Source: Parasphingorhabdus sp.
GTDB taxonomy: Bacteria > Pseudomonadota > Alphaproteobacteria > Sphingomonadales > Sphingomonadaceae
Direction: 5' to 3'
DNA length: 64,000 nucleotides
Assembly (NCBI GenBank): GCA_030373505.1
Contig: JAUCYS010000001.1
Coordinates: 310,001-374,000 of the forward strand
The translations under genes and the position numbers were made by a program. This document shows, piece after piece, positions 36,511 through 44,939 of this stretch (positions within the stretch are counted from its first letter, which is position 1; each line of letters starts with the position of its first letter). The notes below the pieces were generated by a model. That model was given only the letters and a program-made list of their open reading frames with translations. It did no database searches and had not been told where the DNA came from.

Positions 36511-37479
36511 ATGAGCCGAGAATATGAGAGGCTTTCGCCATCAGCTGGCAAAAGCAATCTGACGCGCAATGTCCTGATTTTGATGGTCGTGGCCTTTATT
36601 GGCGGTGCCATACTGACCGGATGGATATTGTCGCGCTACAATCCGTTTGACAGCACTCCGGGCACGGAAACGGCTGCGGTCGCCGATCGAGAGGGGGCAA
36701 AGACCAAGCCCGATCCGGCCACTGCTCTTGCCAACCGCATTGACGCCGATGGCACGGTCTTGCCGCCGGCAACGCAGTCCGAAGCCACCGCCCCGACGAC
36801 AACCCTGACCCCCGATCTAGAGCGCGCGCTTGCGGTCCGGGTGGCCGATCTCGAAGACCGTTTGTCGCGAATCAATGTGCAGGCGCAGGCGGCGTCGGGT
36901 AATGCTGCGCGGGCCGAGGGTCTGCTGATCGCCTTTGCCGCGCGCCGCGCGCTGGATCGCGGATCGCCGCTTGGCTATATCGACCCGCAGCTTCGGCTGC
37001 GGTTCGGGGATGCCCAGCCCAAGGCCGTGACCACGATCATCAACGCCTCCCGCGAGCCGGTCACATTGGAAGAGCTGTCGTCGGGACTGGACGAGCTGGG
37101 ACCGGCGCTGATGACCGGCTCGAGCGGCGAGGGGTTCTGGGCGGATTTCACGCGGGAGCTGTCGGAGCTCTTCGTAATCCGCCGTCCGGGCACACCATCG
37201 CCGGCTCCGCACCAGCGTCTGATCCGGGCGAAACGTTATGTCGAGACCGGCAATGTCGATGCGGCGATTGCCGAAGTCGAGAAGCTTCCCGGCGTGGAGG
37301 AAGACGAGGACGCTTTGCAATGGATGGAAAAGGCGCGGCGCTATAACGAAGCCCGGCGAGCGCTGGATGTCATCGAAACCGCAGCGATCCTGGAGCCACA
37401 ACAATTGCGCACCGCCGAAGGGGACAAGGTCGACCAGCCGTCGCCGCTGGCTCCGTCCACCGCCATTCCTGCACCTTAA
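36511..37479 (+). CDS. Membrane-anchored mitofilin-like protein of the hemCD locus
   Basis: A 322-residue protein with one N-terminal membrane helix (NVLILMVVAFIGGAILTGWIL), a low-complexity Pro/Thr linker, a helical stretch (LERALAVRVADLEDRLSRIN) and a C-terminal region of helices ending in Pro-rich residues. Alphaproteobacterial hem loci often encode such a mitofilin/Mic60-like protein, thought to shape inner membranes. That function is known for mitochondrial relatives and inferred here. ATG at 36511 has a GGAAAGGAAA site; an upstream GTG is possible. Confidence 0.72.
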   Translation: MSREYERLSPSAGKSNLTRNVLILMVVAFIGGAILTGWILSRYNPFDSTPGTETAAVADREGAKTKPDPATALANRIDADGTVLPPATQSEATAPTTTLTPDLERALAVRVADLEDRLSRINVQAQAASGNAARAEGLLIAFAARRALDRGSPLGYIDPQLRLRFGDAQPKAVTTIINASREPVTLEELSSGLDELGPALMTGSSGEGFWADFTRELSELFVIRRPGTPSPAPHQRLIRAKRYVETGNVDAAIAEVEKLPGVEEDEDALQWMEKARRYNEARRALDVIETAAILEPQQLRTAEGDKVDQPSPLAPSTAIPAP

Positions 37480-37904
37480 TTCTTCAGAAACAGGTCCGCC
37501 AGATCGGCGGGAACACGGACCGGTCGGCCGCTTGCCCGCTCGATAATCGCCCAGTTGGTCCTGGCGTCGACCTTGATCGCGCCATCCGGCCCGGTGAAGC
37601 GGACATTGCGCCAGAAGCGGGCACCCCTGGGCGGTTCTGAAATCCAGGTATAGCCGGTCACCGTGTCGCCGGCCCCGACATTGCCGCGATAGTCAATCTC
37701 GTGGCGGGTCACCACCCAGATATAGCGCTCGATCGCATCCTGCGGCGCGATCGCCTGCCAGTGCGCGGTGGCCATCTCCTGGATCCAGCGCACCCAGACC
37801 GCATTGTTGACATGGCCGAGTTCGTCAATGTCTTCGGGCCGGGCGGTGATCGACAGGGTGAAGCCGCTATGCTCCTCTCCGGGGGAAGAGGATGGGTCGC
37901 TCAT
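37476..37904 (-). CDS. Hotdog-fold acyl-CoA thioesterase
   Basis: A 142-residue hotdog thioesterase. The helix IDELGHVNNAVWVRWIQEMA with the conserved Asp/Glu and HVNN motif is diagnostic, and FWRNVRFTGPDGAIK with NWAIIERASGRPV forms the sheet edges. ATG at 37904 gives the family's length; a longer frame from 37970 lies within the oligopeptidase gene. It overlaps that gene by 4 nt, so they are co-translated. The acyl-CoA chain length is unknown. Confidence 0.88.
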   Translation of the reverse strand: MSDPSSSPGEEHSGFTLSITARPEDIDELGHVNNAVWVRWIQEMATAHWQAIAPQDAIERYIWVVTRHEIDYRGNVGAGDTVTGYTWISEPPRGARFWRNVRFTGPDGAIKVDARTNWAIIERASGRPVRVPADLADLFLKN

Positions 37905-39967
37905 TCCGCCATCCCCATTTGCCACAGGATGAAGGCAAATTCCTCTGCCGTCTCCTCCAGCGCGTTCCACCGGCCCGACTTGCCGCCATGGCCGGCGCCC
38001 ATATTGGTCTTGAGCAGCAGGATATTGTCATCGGTCTTCGTCGCGCGCAGCTTGGCGGTCCATTTCGCCGGTTCCCAGTAGGTCACGCGGGGATCGTTGA
38101 GTCCGCCGGTGATCAGCATCGGCGGATAGGCCTGTGCCTTGACATTGTCATAGGGAGAATAGCTGCGGATATATTCGAAGGCGGTCTTGTCGGTGATCGG
38201 ATTGCCCCATTCCGGCCATTCGCCGGGGGTCAGCGGCAGGCTTTCGTCCTGCATCGTGTTGAGCACGTCGACGAACGGGACATGCGCCACGACGGCACCC
38301 CAGAGCTCGGGGTCGCTGTTGACGATCGCACCCATCAGTTCTCCGCCGGCCGAACCGCCCGAGGCCGAGATGCGGCCCTTGCTGGTATAGCCTTTTGCAA
38401 TCAGCCCCCTGGCAACATCGACAAAGTCGTTGAATGTGTTGGTCCGCTTGGTCAGCTTGCCGTCGAGATACCAGTTGCGGCCAAGATCGTCGCCGCCGCG
38501 GATATGGGCGACGGCATAGACGAAGCCGCGGTCGACCAGACTGAGCCGGGTGGTGGAGAAACTGGGCGGCACGGCATAGCCATAAGCACCATAGGAATAG
38601 AGATGCAGCGGCGCGCTGCCGTCGATTTTCGTGTCCTTGCGATAGACCAGCGAGACCGGCACCGGGGTGCCGTCGCGGGCTTCGATCATCAGCCGTTCGG
38701 TGACATATTGGCTGGCGTCATAGCCGGAGGGAATCTCCTGTACCTTGAGCGTTTCGAGCGAGCGGTCGGCGAGATGATAATCGAACACCGTGTTCGGCAT
38801 GACCATCGACGCATAGCCAAGGCGCAGCTTGTCGACGTCATATTCGGGATTGTCGTCCAGCCCGGCGCTGTAGCTGGCCTCGGGGAAGGCGATCCGTTCG
38901 ACTTTGGACGGATCGTCATAGGAGCGGATCTCCACCTGATCGAGCCCGTTCTCGCGGCCTTCGGTGACATAGAAATTCCTGAAGGTGCAGACATCGGTCA
39001 GATAGAAATCATCCGATCCGGCGATCAGGCTGGTCCAGTTGCCCGGATCGCTGACCGGCGCAGTGGCCAGCCGGAAATTGACATGATCGTCATTGGTCAG
39101 GATGTAGAGCGTGCCGTCATGTTCCTCGACCTCATATTCCCGGCCGGTCTGGCGCGCAGACACCAGAATCGGCTCGGCCAGCGGATCGTCGGTCGGCACC
39201 AGCCGCACTTCGCTGGTTTCATGATCGCCGGTGGAAATGACGATATATTTTTCCGAATGGGTCAGGCCGATACCGACCCGGTAGCCCTCGTCATCCTCGT
39301 GATACAGCTCGACATCCTCGGCGATCTCGGTGCCGAGAACGTGCAGCCGCGCATTGTCGGTCCGCCATTGCTCGTTGGCGAGGCCATAGAGCAGCATGGT
39401 CGAATCGGCGGACCAGACCAGACTGGACAATGTGCCGGGGATGACGTCGGGCAGCAGTTCGCCGGTGGTCATATCCTTGATCCGCGCCTCGAACCGCTCG
39501 GAGCCGTTGTCGTCGTAGGAATAGGCCAGCAGGTGCCCGTCGGGGGAGACGGACGCTGACCCGAGGCGAAAATATTCCTTGCCCTCGGCCAGAACATTCT
39601 CGTCCAGCATCAGCTGGTCCTCGCCACCCGACACTGCCTTGCGCCAGTGCTGGCGATATTGCATGCCTTCCTCGAACTTGCTCCAGTAGAGCCAGTCGCC
39701 ATCCTTTTGCGGGACCGAGCTGTCCTCTTCCTTGATCCGCGCCTTCATCTCCTTGAACAGGGCTTCGGTCAGCGGCTTGCGGTCGGCCATATTCTGTTCG
39801 AACCACCGGTTTTCTGCCTCCAGATAGGCGAGCACATCCTTGTCCTCCACCACCGGGTAGCGCGGGTCCTTGAGCCAGTGCCAGGGGTCGCTGATCCGGT
39901 AGCCGTGCCGTTCGTAGCTGTGGGGACGCTGCTCTGCAAATGGCGGAAGGGTAAGCTTTTCGGTCAT
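37901..39967 (-). CDS. Oligopeptidase B (S9 family prolyl oligopeptidase)
   Basis: A 688-residue S9A serine peptidase. The N-terminal 7-bladed propeller (about residues 70-410) precedes an alpha/beta-hydrolase domain. The catalytic Ser is in SASGGSAGGELMGA, the His in MGAGHGGKSGR, and the Asp in the ITGGLNDPRV turn. The start PFAEQRPHSYERHGYRISDPW matches oligopeptidase B. It cleaves small peptides after basic residues. No signal peptide is seen, so it is cytoplasmic. Confidence 0.93.
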   Translation of the reverse strand: MTEKLTLPPFAEQRPHSYERHGYRISDPWHWLKDPRYPVVEDKDVLAYLEAENRWFEQNMADRKPLTEALFKEMKARIKEEDSSVPQKDGDWLYWSKFEEGMQYRQHWRKAVSGGEDQLMLDENVLAEGKEYFRLGSASVSPDGHLLAYSYDDNGSERFEARIKDMTTGELLPDVIPGTLSSLVWSADSTMLLYGLANEQWRTDNARLHVLGTEIAEDVELYHEDDEGYRVGIGLTHSEKYIVISTGDHETSEVRLVPTDDPLAEPILVSARQTGREYEVEEHDGTLYILTNDDHVNFRLATAPVSDPGNWTSLIAGSDDFYLTDVCTFRNFYVTEGRENGLDQVEIRSYDDPSKVERIAFPEASYSAGLDDNPEYDVDKLRLGYASMVMPNTVFDYHLADRSLETLKVQEIPSGYDASQYVTERLMIEARDGTPVPVSLVYRKDTKIDGSAPLHLYSYGAYGYAVPPSFSTTRLSLVDRGFVYAVAHIRGGDDLGRNWYLDGKLTKRTNTFNDFVDVARGLIAKGYTSKGRISASGGSAGGELMGAIVNSDPELWGAVVAHVPFVDVLNTMQDESLPLTPGEWPEWGNPITDKTAFEYIRSYSPYDNVKAQAYPPMLITGGLNDPRVTYWEPAKWTAKLRATKTDDNILLLKTNMGAGHGGKSGRWNALEETAEEFAFILWQMGMAE

Positions 39968-40062
39968 GGTCTCTGTTCTTCTCCGGCCGGTTTTAGGTGG
40001 CGATTGGGGCTCGGAACCCCTATGTGTTGCCCTATAGTCTTATTCAAGGAGTTTGCTCAGCG

Positions 40063-41850
40063 ATGTTGATGTCCACTTACGAAGCCCGCCTCCACGCGCT
40101 GCGGGAACAGATGCAGAAAGACGGGCTCGACGGTTTTGTCGTGCCGATCTGCGACGAGCATATGAGCGAATATGTCGGCGAATATGCGCAGCGGCTCTCC
40201 TGGCTGACCGGCTTTGGCGGTTCCGCCGGTTCGGCGATCGTACTCAAGGACAAGGCGGCGATGTTCATCGACGGTCGCTATGTCGTGCAGGTCCGCGATC
40301 AGGTCGACGGCAATCTCTATGAATATGTCAATATAAAGGACCAGAAGCCGCACGAATGGCTGGCGGCCCATGCACCCAAAGGCGGCACAATCGGCTATGA
40401 TGCCTGGCTGCACACCCGCGACTGGGTGGAAACGGCCCGCAAGGCGCTGAAGAAGACGGGTGGACAGCTGGTCGAAGTCGGCAGCAATCCGATCGATTCG
40501 GTCTGGGAAGACCAGCCGCCGCGCTCGCCGGAGAAGCTGGCGGTTCATCCCGATCAATATGCCGGCAAGTCGGCGCGGGACAAGCGCGCCGATGTGGCGG
40601 CCTGGCTCAAGGACAACGACTATGATGCGACGGTGATCGCTGCGCTGGATTCGGTCGCCTGGTTCTTCAACGTCCGCGGCAAGGATATCGCCAACACGCC
40701 GGTGCCGCTGGCCTATGCGATCGTCCGTGCCGACGAGACGGCGACGCTGTTTGTCGCGCCGGAGAAGCTGACCGATGCGGTGCGCGAGCATCTCGGCAAT
40801 CATGTCGAGATCAGGGACTATGACGAACTGGCGGACGCCTTGTCGGAGATGAACGGCAAGACCGTTGCCGTGGACCCCGAGCGTTCGGTCGCCGCCATTT
40901 TTTCCGCGCTCGACAGCGCCGGAGCCAATGTCGTCAAGGACCAGGATCCGACGGTTCTCGCCAAGGCGATCAAGAATGAAGCCGAGATCAACGGCCACAA
41001 GGCCGCGCAGAAGCGTGATGGCGCGGCGCTGACCAAATTCCTCCACTGGATGGCGAAGGAAGCGCCCAAAGGCGAACTGGACGAATTGTCCGCCGCGGCG
41101 CGGTTGCGGGCGTTCCGGGCGGAAAATCCGGAACTCAAGGATCTGTCTTTCCGGACCATTTCCGCAGCCGGCGACCATGGCGCGCTGCCGCATTACAGCG
41201 TGAACGAGGAAACCAACCAGCCGGTCGCGATGAATTCGCTCTATCTGGTCGACAGCGGCGGCCAATATCCCGACGGCACCACCGACGTGACCCGGGTGGT
41301 CGCGGTCGGCGAGCCGACAGCCGAGATGCGCAAGCGCTATACACAGGTGCTGCAGGGCCATATCGCGCTGGACCAGGCGGTATTCCCGAAAGGCACGACC
41401 GGCGGCCAGCTCGACATATTGGCGCGGCAATATTTGTGGGCCGATGGCGTCGACTATGGGCATGGCACCGGCCACGGCGTCGGCAGCTATCTGTCGGTGC
41501 ACGAAGGCCCGCAGCGGATCGCCAGCTTCGGCGGCATGAACCAGGCGCTCGAGCCGGGCATGATCCTGTCCAACGAACCTGGCTATTACAAAGCGGGCGA
41601 ATTCGGCATCCGCATCGAAAATCTGTTCCTGGTGGAGGAGCGGGAGATAGAGGGCGGCGAACAGACCATGCTGGGGTTCGAGACGCTGACCTTCGCGCCG
41701 CTCGAGCGCAAGCTGATCGATGTCGCGATGCTGTCGCCGAATCAACGCCAGTGGGTCGATGACTATCATGCCAAGGTGCGCGCGCTGATCGCGCCGCAGC
41801 TGGAAGGCGATGATCTGGAATGGCTGGAGGCACAGACCACGCCGCTCTGA
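40063..41850 (+). CDS. Aminopeptidase P (Xaa-Pro aminopeptidase, M24 family)
   Basis: A 595-residue three-domain aminopeptidase P. Two creatinase-like N-terminal domains precede a pita-bread catalytic domain with the five metal ligands: VDSGGQYPDGTTDVTRV, GHGTGHGVGSYLSVHEGP, LSNEPGYY and RIENLFLV. It removes an N-terminal residue preceding Pro. A C-terminal M24_C extension (LAPLERKLIDV) is present. ATG 40063 follows an AAGGAG box; an alternative ATG lies at 40069. It is divergent from oligopeptidase B. Confidence 0.94.
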   Translation: MLMSTYEARLHALREQMQKDGLDGFVVPICDEHMSEYVGEYAQRLSWLTGFGGSAGSAIVLKDKAAMFIDGRYVVQVRDQVDGNLYEYVNIKDQKPHEWLAAHAPKGGTIGYDAWLHTRDWVETARKALKKTGGQLVEVGSNPIDSVWEDQPPRSPEKLAVHPDQYAGKSARDKRADVAAWLKDNDYDATVIAALDSVAWFFNVRGKDIANTPVPLAYAIVRADETATLFVAPEKLTDAVREHLGNHVEIRDYDELADALSEMNGKTVAVDPERSVAAIFSALDSAGANVVKDQDPTVLAKAIKNEAEINGHKAAQKRDGAALTKFLHWMAKEAPKGELDELSAAARLRAFRAENPELKDLSFRTISAAGDHGALPHYSVNEETNQPVAMNSLYLVDSGGQYPDGTTDVTRVVAVGEPTAEMRKRYTQVLQGHIALDQAVFPKGTTGGQLDILARQYLWADGVDYGHGTGHGVGSYLSVHEGPQRIASFGGMNQALEPGMILSNEPGYYKAGEFGIRIENLFLVEEREIEGGEQTMLGFETLTFAPLERKLIDVAMLSPNQRQWVDDYHAKVRALIAPQLEGDDLEWLEAQTTPL

Positions 41851-41911
41851 ATCTATTGACCTGAATCATATGTTCCCCTAATGTTCTTTCTCCCTATCGA
41901 GGAGAAAGTTG

Positions 41912-42298
41912 ATGATTGGCTATGTCACTTTGGGAACCAACGATCTGCCGCGCGCGGCAAAATTCTACGACGCGATCGCCGCGGAAATGGGCGTCGGGCG
42001 GATGATGGATTTCGACCAGTTCATCGCCTGGGGCACGATGGGCGGGGCGCCGGGCATCGCCGCCACCAAGCCGTTCGATGGCCAGCCGGCCACTGTCGGC
42101 AACGGCGTCATGGTGGCGCTGGAGGCGAAGGATAGGGATCAGGTCCAGCGCCTTTATGATATTGCCCTGGCCCATGGCGGCAGCGACGAGGGGGCACCGG
42201 GACCGCGCGGCGACGAGGGCTTTTACGCCGGCTATTTCCGCGATCCCGACGGCAACAAGCTCAACGCCTTTTGCATGACGGACCCGCAAGCCGGTTGA
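41912..42298 (+). CDS. VOC family protein
   Basis: A 128-residue glyoxalase-fold protein: MIGYVTLGTNDLPRAAKFYDAIAAEM at the start split into two strands around the helix, and GYFRDPDGNKLNAF at the end, the usual metal-binding Glu/His places. A textbook GAGGAG ribosome site is 6 nt upstream. The reaction is not known. It is in the same direction as the thioesterase 33 nt downstream. Confidence 0.88.
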   Translation: MIGYVTLGTNDLPRAAKFYDAIAAEMGVGRMMDFDQFIAWGTMGGAPGIAATKPFDGQPATVGNGVMVALEAKDRDQVQRLYDIALAHGGSDEGAPGPRGDEGFYAGYFRDPDGNKLNAFCMTDPQAG

Positions 42299-42331
42299 CA
42301 GTGCGGGCGCGCTGGGGAAAGAGCCAGCGCC

Positions 42332-42823
42332 ATGACGGAACAGAATAATCCCCGCGACGGCTTTCGCCTGATTACCCCGCTGCGCGTGCGCTATGCCGAA
42401 TGCGATCTGCAGGGCATCGTCTTCAACGCCCATTATATGGCCTTCGCCGATATCGGCCTGACCGAATATATGCGCGCGCTGGTGGCGGCAGACCGGCCGC
42501 AGGGCAAGGACGACATGATGGGGACGTTCACGCGCCATTTTGGCGGCGATAACTGGGTGCGGCACGCCGATGTCGATTTCCGTGCACCGGCCAAGGCGGA
42601 CGACCTGCTCGACATCGCGGTGCGGATCACCCGATTCGGCAAGACCAGCTACGCGCTGCTGGTGCATATCCTGCGGGGGGAAGAACTGCTCAACGTTGTC
42701 AAGCTGACCTATGTCTGGTTTGACCCGGAGACCGAACAGGTGTCCCCGGTCTCGGCAAAATTCATCGAGGCCGTCAGCAATTTCGAGCTTATCAGGCCAG
42801 AACGGGCGGTTGTGAACGTCTAG
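42332..42823 (+). CDS. Acyl-CoA thioesterase, YbgC/4HBT-like
   Basis: A 163-residue hotdog-fold thioesterase. The catalytic helix begins RVRYAECDLQGIVFNAHYMAF, with the Asp (YAECD) and Asn-His of 4-hydroxybenzoyl-CoA thioesterases, and WVRHADVDFRAPAKADD is the following strand pair. The fold is clear but the thioester substrate is not. Its stop overlaps, tail to tail, with a tiny gene on the other strand. Confidence 0.88.
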   Translation: MTEQNNPRDGFRLITPLRVRYAECDLQGIVFNAHYMAFADIGLTEYMRALVAADRPQGKDDMMGTFTRHFGGDNWVRHADVDFRAPAKADDLLDIAVRITRFGKTSYALLVHILRGEELLNVVKLTYVWFDPETEQVSPVSAKFIEAVSNFELIRPERAVVNV

Positions 42824-42972
42824 CCTTGCGGTTTGGCGGGGCTATCGCCCGGTACCAGCTGTTTGGCCTGGGCCTTGCGGCGGCGCAGATTGGCGCGGAG
42901 CTGCTCGGCAAGACGCTCGGCTTTCTCCGCTTCCTTGCGTATTTTCTCGGATTTGGGCTGGGGCTTGGGCAT
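42820..42972 (-). CDS. 50-residue basic, coiled-coil-like protein
   Basis: A complete frame of 50 codons: MPKPQPKSEKIRKEAEKAE, then a heptad-like run of Leu/Ala and Arg (RLAEQLRANLRRRKAQAKQL) and a short PGDSPAKPQG tail. It is strongly basic and predicted fully helical in the middle. The reading frame has sphingomonad codon use (AAG, GAG, GCC, CGC). It overlaps the thioesterase end by 4 nt and lies just upstream, on the other strand, of the tRNA promoter. Similar short proteins are frequent in this order; role unknown. Confidence 0.55.
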   Translation of the reverse strand: MPKPQPKSEKIRKEAEKAERLAEQLRANLRRRKAQAKQLVPGDSPAKPQG

Positions 42973-43013
42973 GGCAGCCAATTGCCATTATCGCGCGAAA
43001 GATGCAACTCCGC

Positions 43014-43042
43014 TTGACAAGATCGCACGCATTTGGTCTTAG
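43014..43042 (+). promoter_or_regulatory. Candidate promoter of tRNA-Thr
   Basis: A perfect TTGACA (-35) is followed after 17 nt by TCTTAG, a weak -10 sharing three of six bases with TATAAT. A transcript would begin about 50 nt before the mature tRNA. The -35 and spacing are good, the -10 is poor. Confidence 0.45.
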
Positions 43043-43103
43043 GCCCGCGGTCTGGCAATAACCGCAGCGATTAGCGGACAATGCCAGCACATCGAAATGG
43101 TCG

Positions 43104-43175
43104 GCTGCTGTAGCTCAGTGGTAGAGCGCGTCATTGGTAATGACGAGGTCGAGAGTTCAATTCTCTCTAGCAGCA
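43104..43175 (+). tRNA. tRNA-Thr (anticodon GGT)
   Basis: All four arms can be drawn: acceptor GCTGCTG/TAGCAGC (one G-T pair), D arm GCTC/GAGC with loop AGTGGTA, anticodon stem CGTCA/TGACG with loop TTGGTAA giving anticodon GGT, and T arm GAGAG-TTCAATT-CTCTC. The discriminator is A and CCA is encoded right after it (43176-43178). It reads ACC and ACU. Confidence 0.97.
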
Positions 43176-43384
43176 CCACCATTTTTATCCTTATATTTCA
43201 ATTTGATAGACATGACGAGGGATCGTCTATTCCCTCCGGGCCTGCATCTTCATCATGCCGACTGGACGCTGCTCAGCCATTTGAGAGGGGTCGTTTTCAG
43301 CGGTCGCAAAGCGGCAGCGGAATGATCGTTCGGCCGAAGCAGGTCTTGATCGGAGCAAAGGCTGATGGTTCCGGAACGGCGATC

Positions 43385-43444
43385 ATGAAATATATTATTG
43401 CCTTGTTGGCCATGCTTCCGGCTTGCTATGCTAATCCCTGGTGA
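43385..43444 (+). CDS. Possible 19-residue leader or lipopeptide ahead of the tolC operon
   Basis: A frame of 19 codons, MKYIIALLAMLPACYANPW, ending in TGA 22 nt before the tolC start. The hydrophobic core and LPAC box look like a miniature lipoprotein signal. It may equally be a leader peptide or chance. No strong ribosome site is present (a weak GGAACG). Confidence 0.25.
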   Translation: MKYIIALLAMLPACYANPW

Positions 43445-43466
43445 GCAAGCTCAGGAAGTCCATGAT

Positions 43467-44939
43467 TTGAGATATGCCGTTTCCCTGTTCGCCGTGCTTG
43501 TTTCGGGCCTGTCGACAGTGTGCTTCGCGCAGTCGGGGATGAGCTACGAAGCGGCGCAAGTGGCGATGGCTGCTCATGATCCCGGTGCCGAGGCAGCGGC
43601 GCTTGAGGTCGACGCAGCCGAGGACCAGGCCAAAGCCCTGTCGTCTCTCTACCGGCCGACGGTCATCGCATCGGCGAGCGTTGTGGCTTATGAGAAGACG
43701 CTGTCGGTTGACCTGTCCGACACCAAGCAGCGAATCCTGGATGAAACAGGGCAGTTTCTCGATACGCTTCCCGGTCAATTTCCGCCGGCCTTCACCAGCA
43801 TCGTCAATCTGGTCTCGGGCCGGATCGAGGAGGCGGTGCCCGGTCTTCTCGCGCCGCTTCCGGACGAATTGCGCTATCGAGCCAAAGATGTGGTCGTGCG
43901 GCCGAGCCTGACCGCGATGATGCCGATTTATACGGGCGGGGCACTGGAAGCGGTGCAGGACGGCGCGGCTGCCGGGGTGCTGATTGCCCGCGGCGGCCAG
44001 CGGACAACGGCTTCGGTGAACCAGGTCCAGCTGGCGCAGCGCTATTTCGGATTGCAGCTTGCCCAATCGCTCGTGTCGTCCGCGCAAAACCGGCTTGATG
44101 CCAATGAGCGCCATCTGGCCAATACGCGCGCGATGGAGCGGGAGGGAATCCTGCCCCGATCAACCACCCTCGAGGTCACGGTCCTGCGCGATGCAGCGCA
44201 GCGCGACCTGCAGCGGGCGCTGCGCGAGGAACGGCTGGCGCGCCTTTCCCTGTCGCGACTGACCGGCCGCAAGGTCGAGGCGGTGGCGACGCCGCTTTTC
44301 GTAAACCGGACGCCGCTGCCGCCCCTGTCCGAATTCTCGCATGCCGCCGAGATCAACGGCAATGGTCAGGCGGATCTGGCGCAGGGGCAAGTACAGATTG
44401 CCGAGGCCGGTGAACGTCTCGCGCGGGCCGCGATGCTGCCGCGCGCCTATGCCTTCGGATCCTATAGCGTCGACCCGCAAAGCAGCATCCCGACCGAACC
44501 GGACTGGCTGGTTGGAGCGACGGTCAGTCTGACGCTCCTCTCCCCCGTGCAACGCCGCCGACTGGTGTCTGCCGCCAGCGCCCGGCGCGAAGCGGCGAGA
44601 GCGCAGCAGCGCGCAGCGCAGGATCGTGTCGCGGGCGAGATCGAGCGCAGCCATGCTCTGGCGGAAAGCGCCCGCACGATCTTCCTGTCGATGGAATCCA
44701 GCCTCGCTGCAGCGAGGGAAAATTTGCGGGTGCAGGAAATTGCCTTTCGGGAAGGCGTCGGCACCGCCTCCCGCTTGCTCGACGCGCAGGCCCTGCTTGC
44801 CACCGCCGAGACGCAGCGAGCGAGCGCCGCTTACGAATATGATCTTTCCCTCGCCGCCCTGCTGGCGGCCAGCGGAATCCCGGAAAGATTCACCGACTAT
44901 ACCCGCCGGGACGACAGGATGTTTATCGATGACAAATGA
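43467..44939 (+). CDS. TolC family outer membrane efflux protein
   Basis: A protein of about 490 residues with the two long helical hairpin repeats of TolC proteins: alternating helical stretches around YEAAQVAMAAHDPGAEAAAL and a second repeat ending AFREGVGTASRLLDAQALLA. A signal peptide RYAVSLFAVLVSGLSTVCFA follows the TTG at 43467, which has an AGGAAG box upstream. Starts at 43398 or 43428 are possible but would put charged residues in front of the signal. It forms the outer-membrane tunnel for the exporter encoded downstream; the next gene starts 11 nt before its stop. Confidence 0.85.
   Translation: MRYAVSLFAVLVSGLSTVCFAQSGMSYEAAQVAMAAHDPGAEAAALEVDAAEDQAKALSSLYRPTVIASASVVAYEKTLSVDLSDTKQRILDETGQFLDTLPGQFPPAFTSIVNLVSGRIEEAVPGLLAPLPDELRYRAKDVVVRPSLTAMMPIYTGGALEAVQDGAAAGVLIARGGQRTTASVNQVQLAQRYFGLQLAQSLVSSAQNRLDANERHLANTRAMEREGILPRSTTLEVTVLRDAAQRDLQRALREERLARLSLSRLTGRKVEAVATPLFVNRTPLPPLSEFSHAAEINGNGQADLAQGQVQIAEAGERLARAAMLPRAYAFGSYSVDPQSSIPTEPDWLVGATVSLTLLSPVQRRRLVSAASARREAARAQQRAAQDRVAGEIERSHALAESARTIFLSMESSLAAARENLRVQEIAFREGVGTASRLLDAQALLATAETQRASAAYEYDLSLAALLAASGIPERFTDYTRRDDRMFIDDK

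Noticed and set aside
37892..39559. Long + strand frame opposite oligopeptidase B
   Set aside because: It lacks domain signatures, and the minus strand encodes a complete S9 peptidase.
40057..41769. Long minus-strand frame opposite aminopeptidase P
   Set aside because: It mirrors a well supported gene and has no motif of its own.
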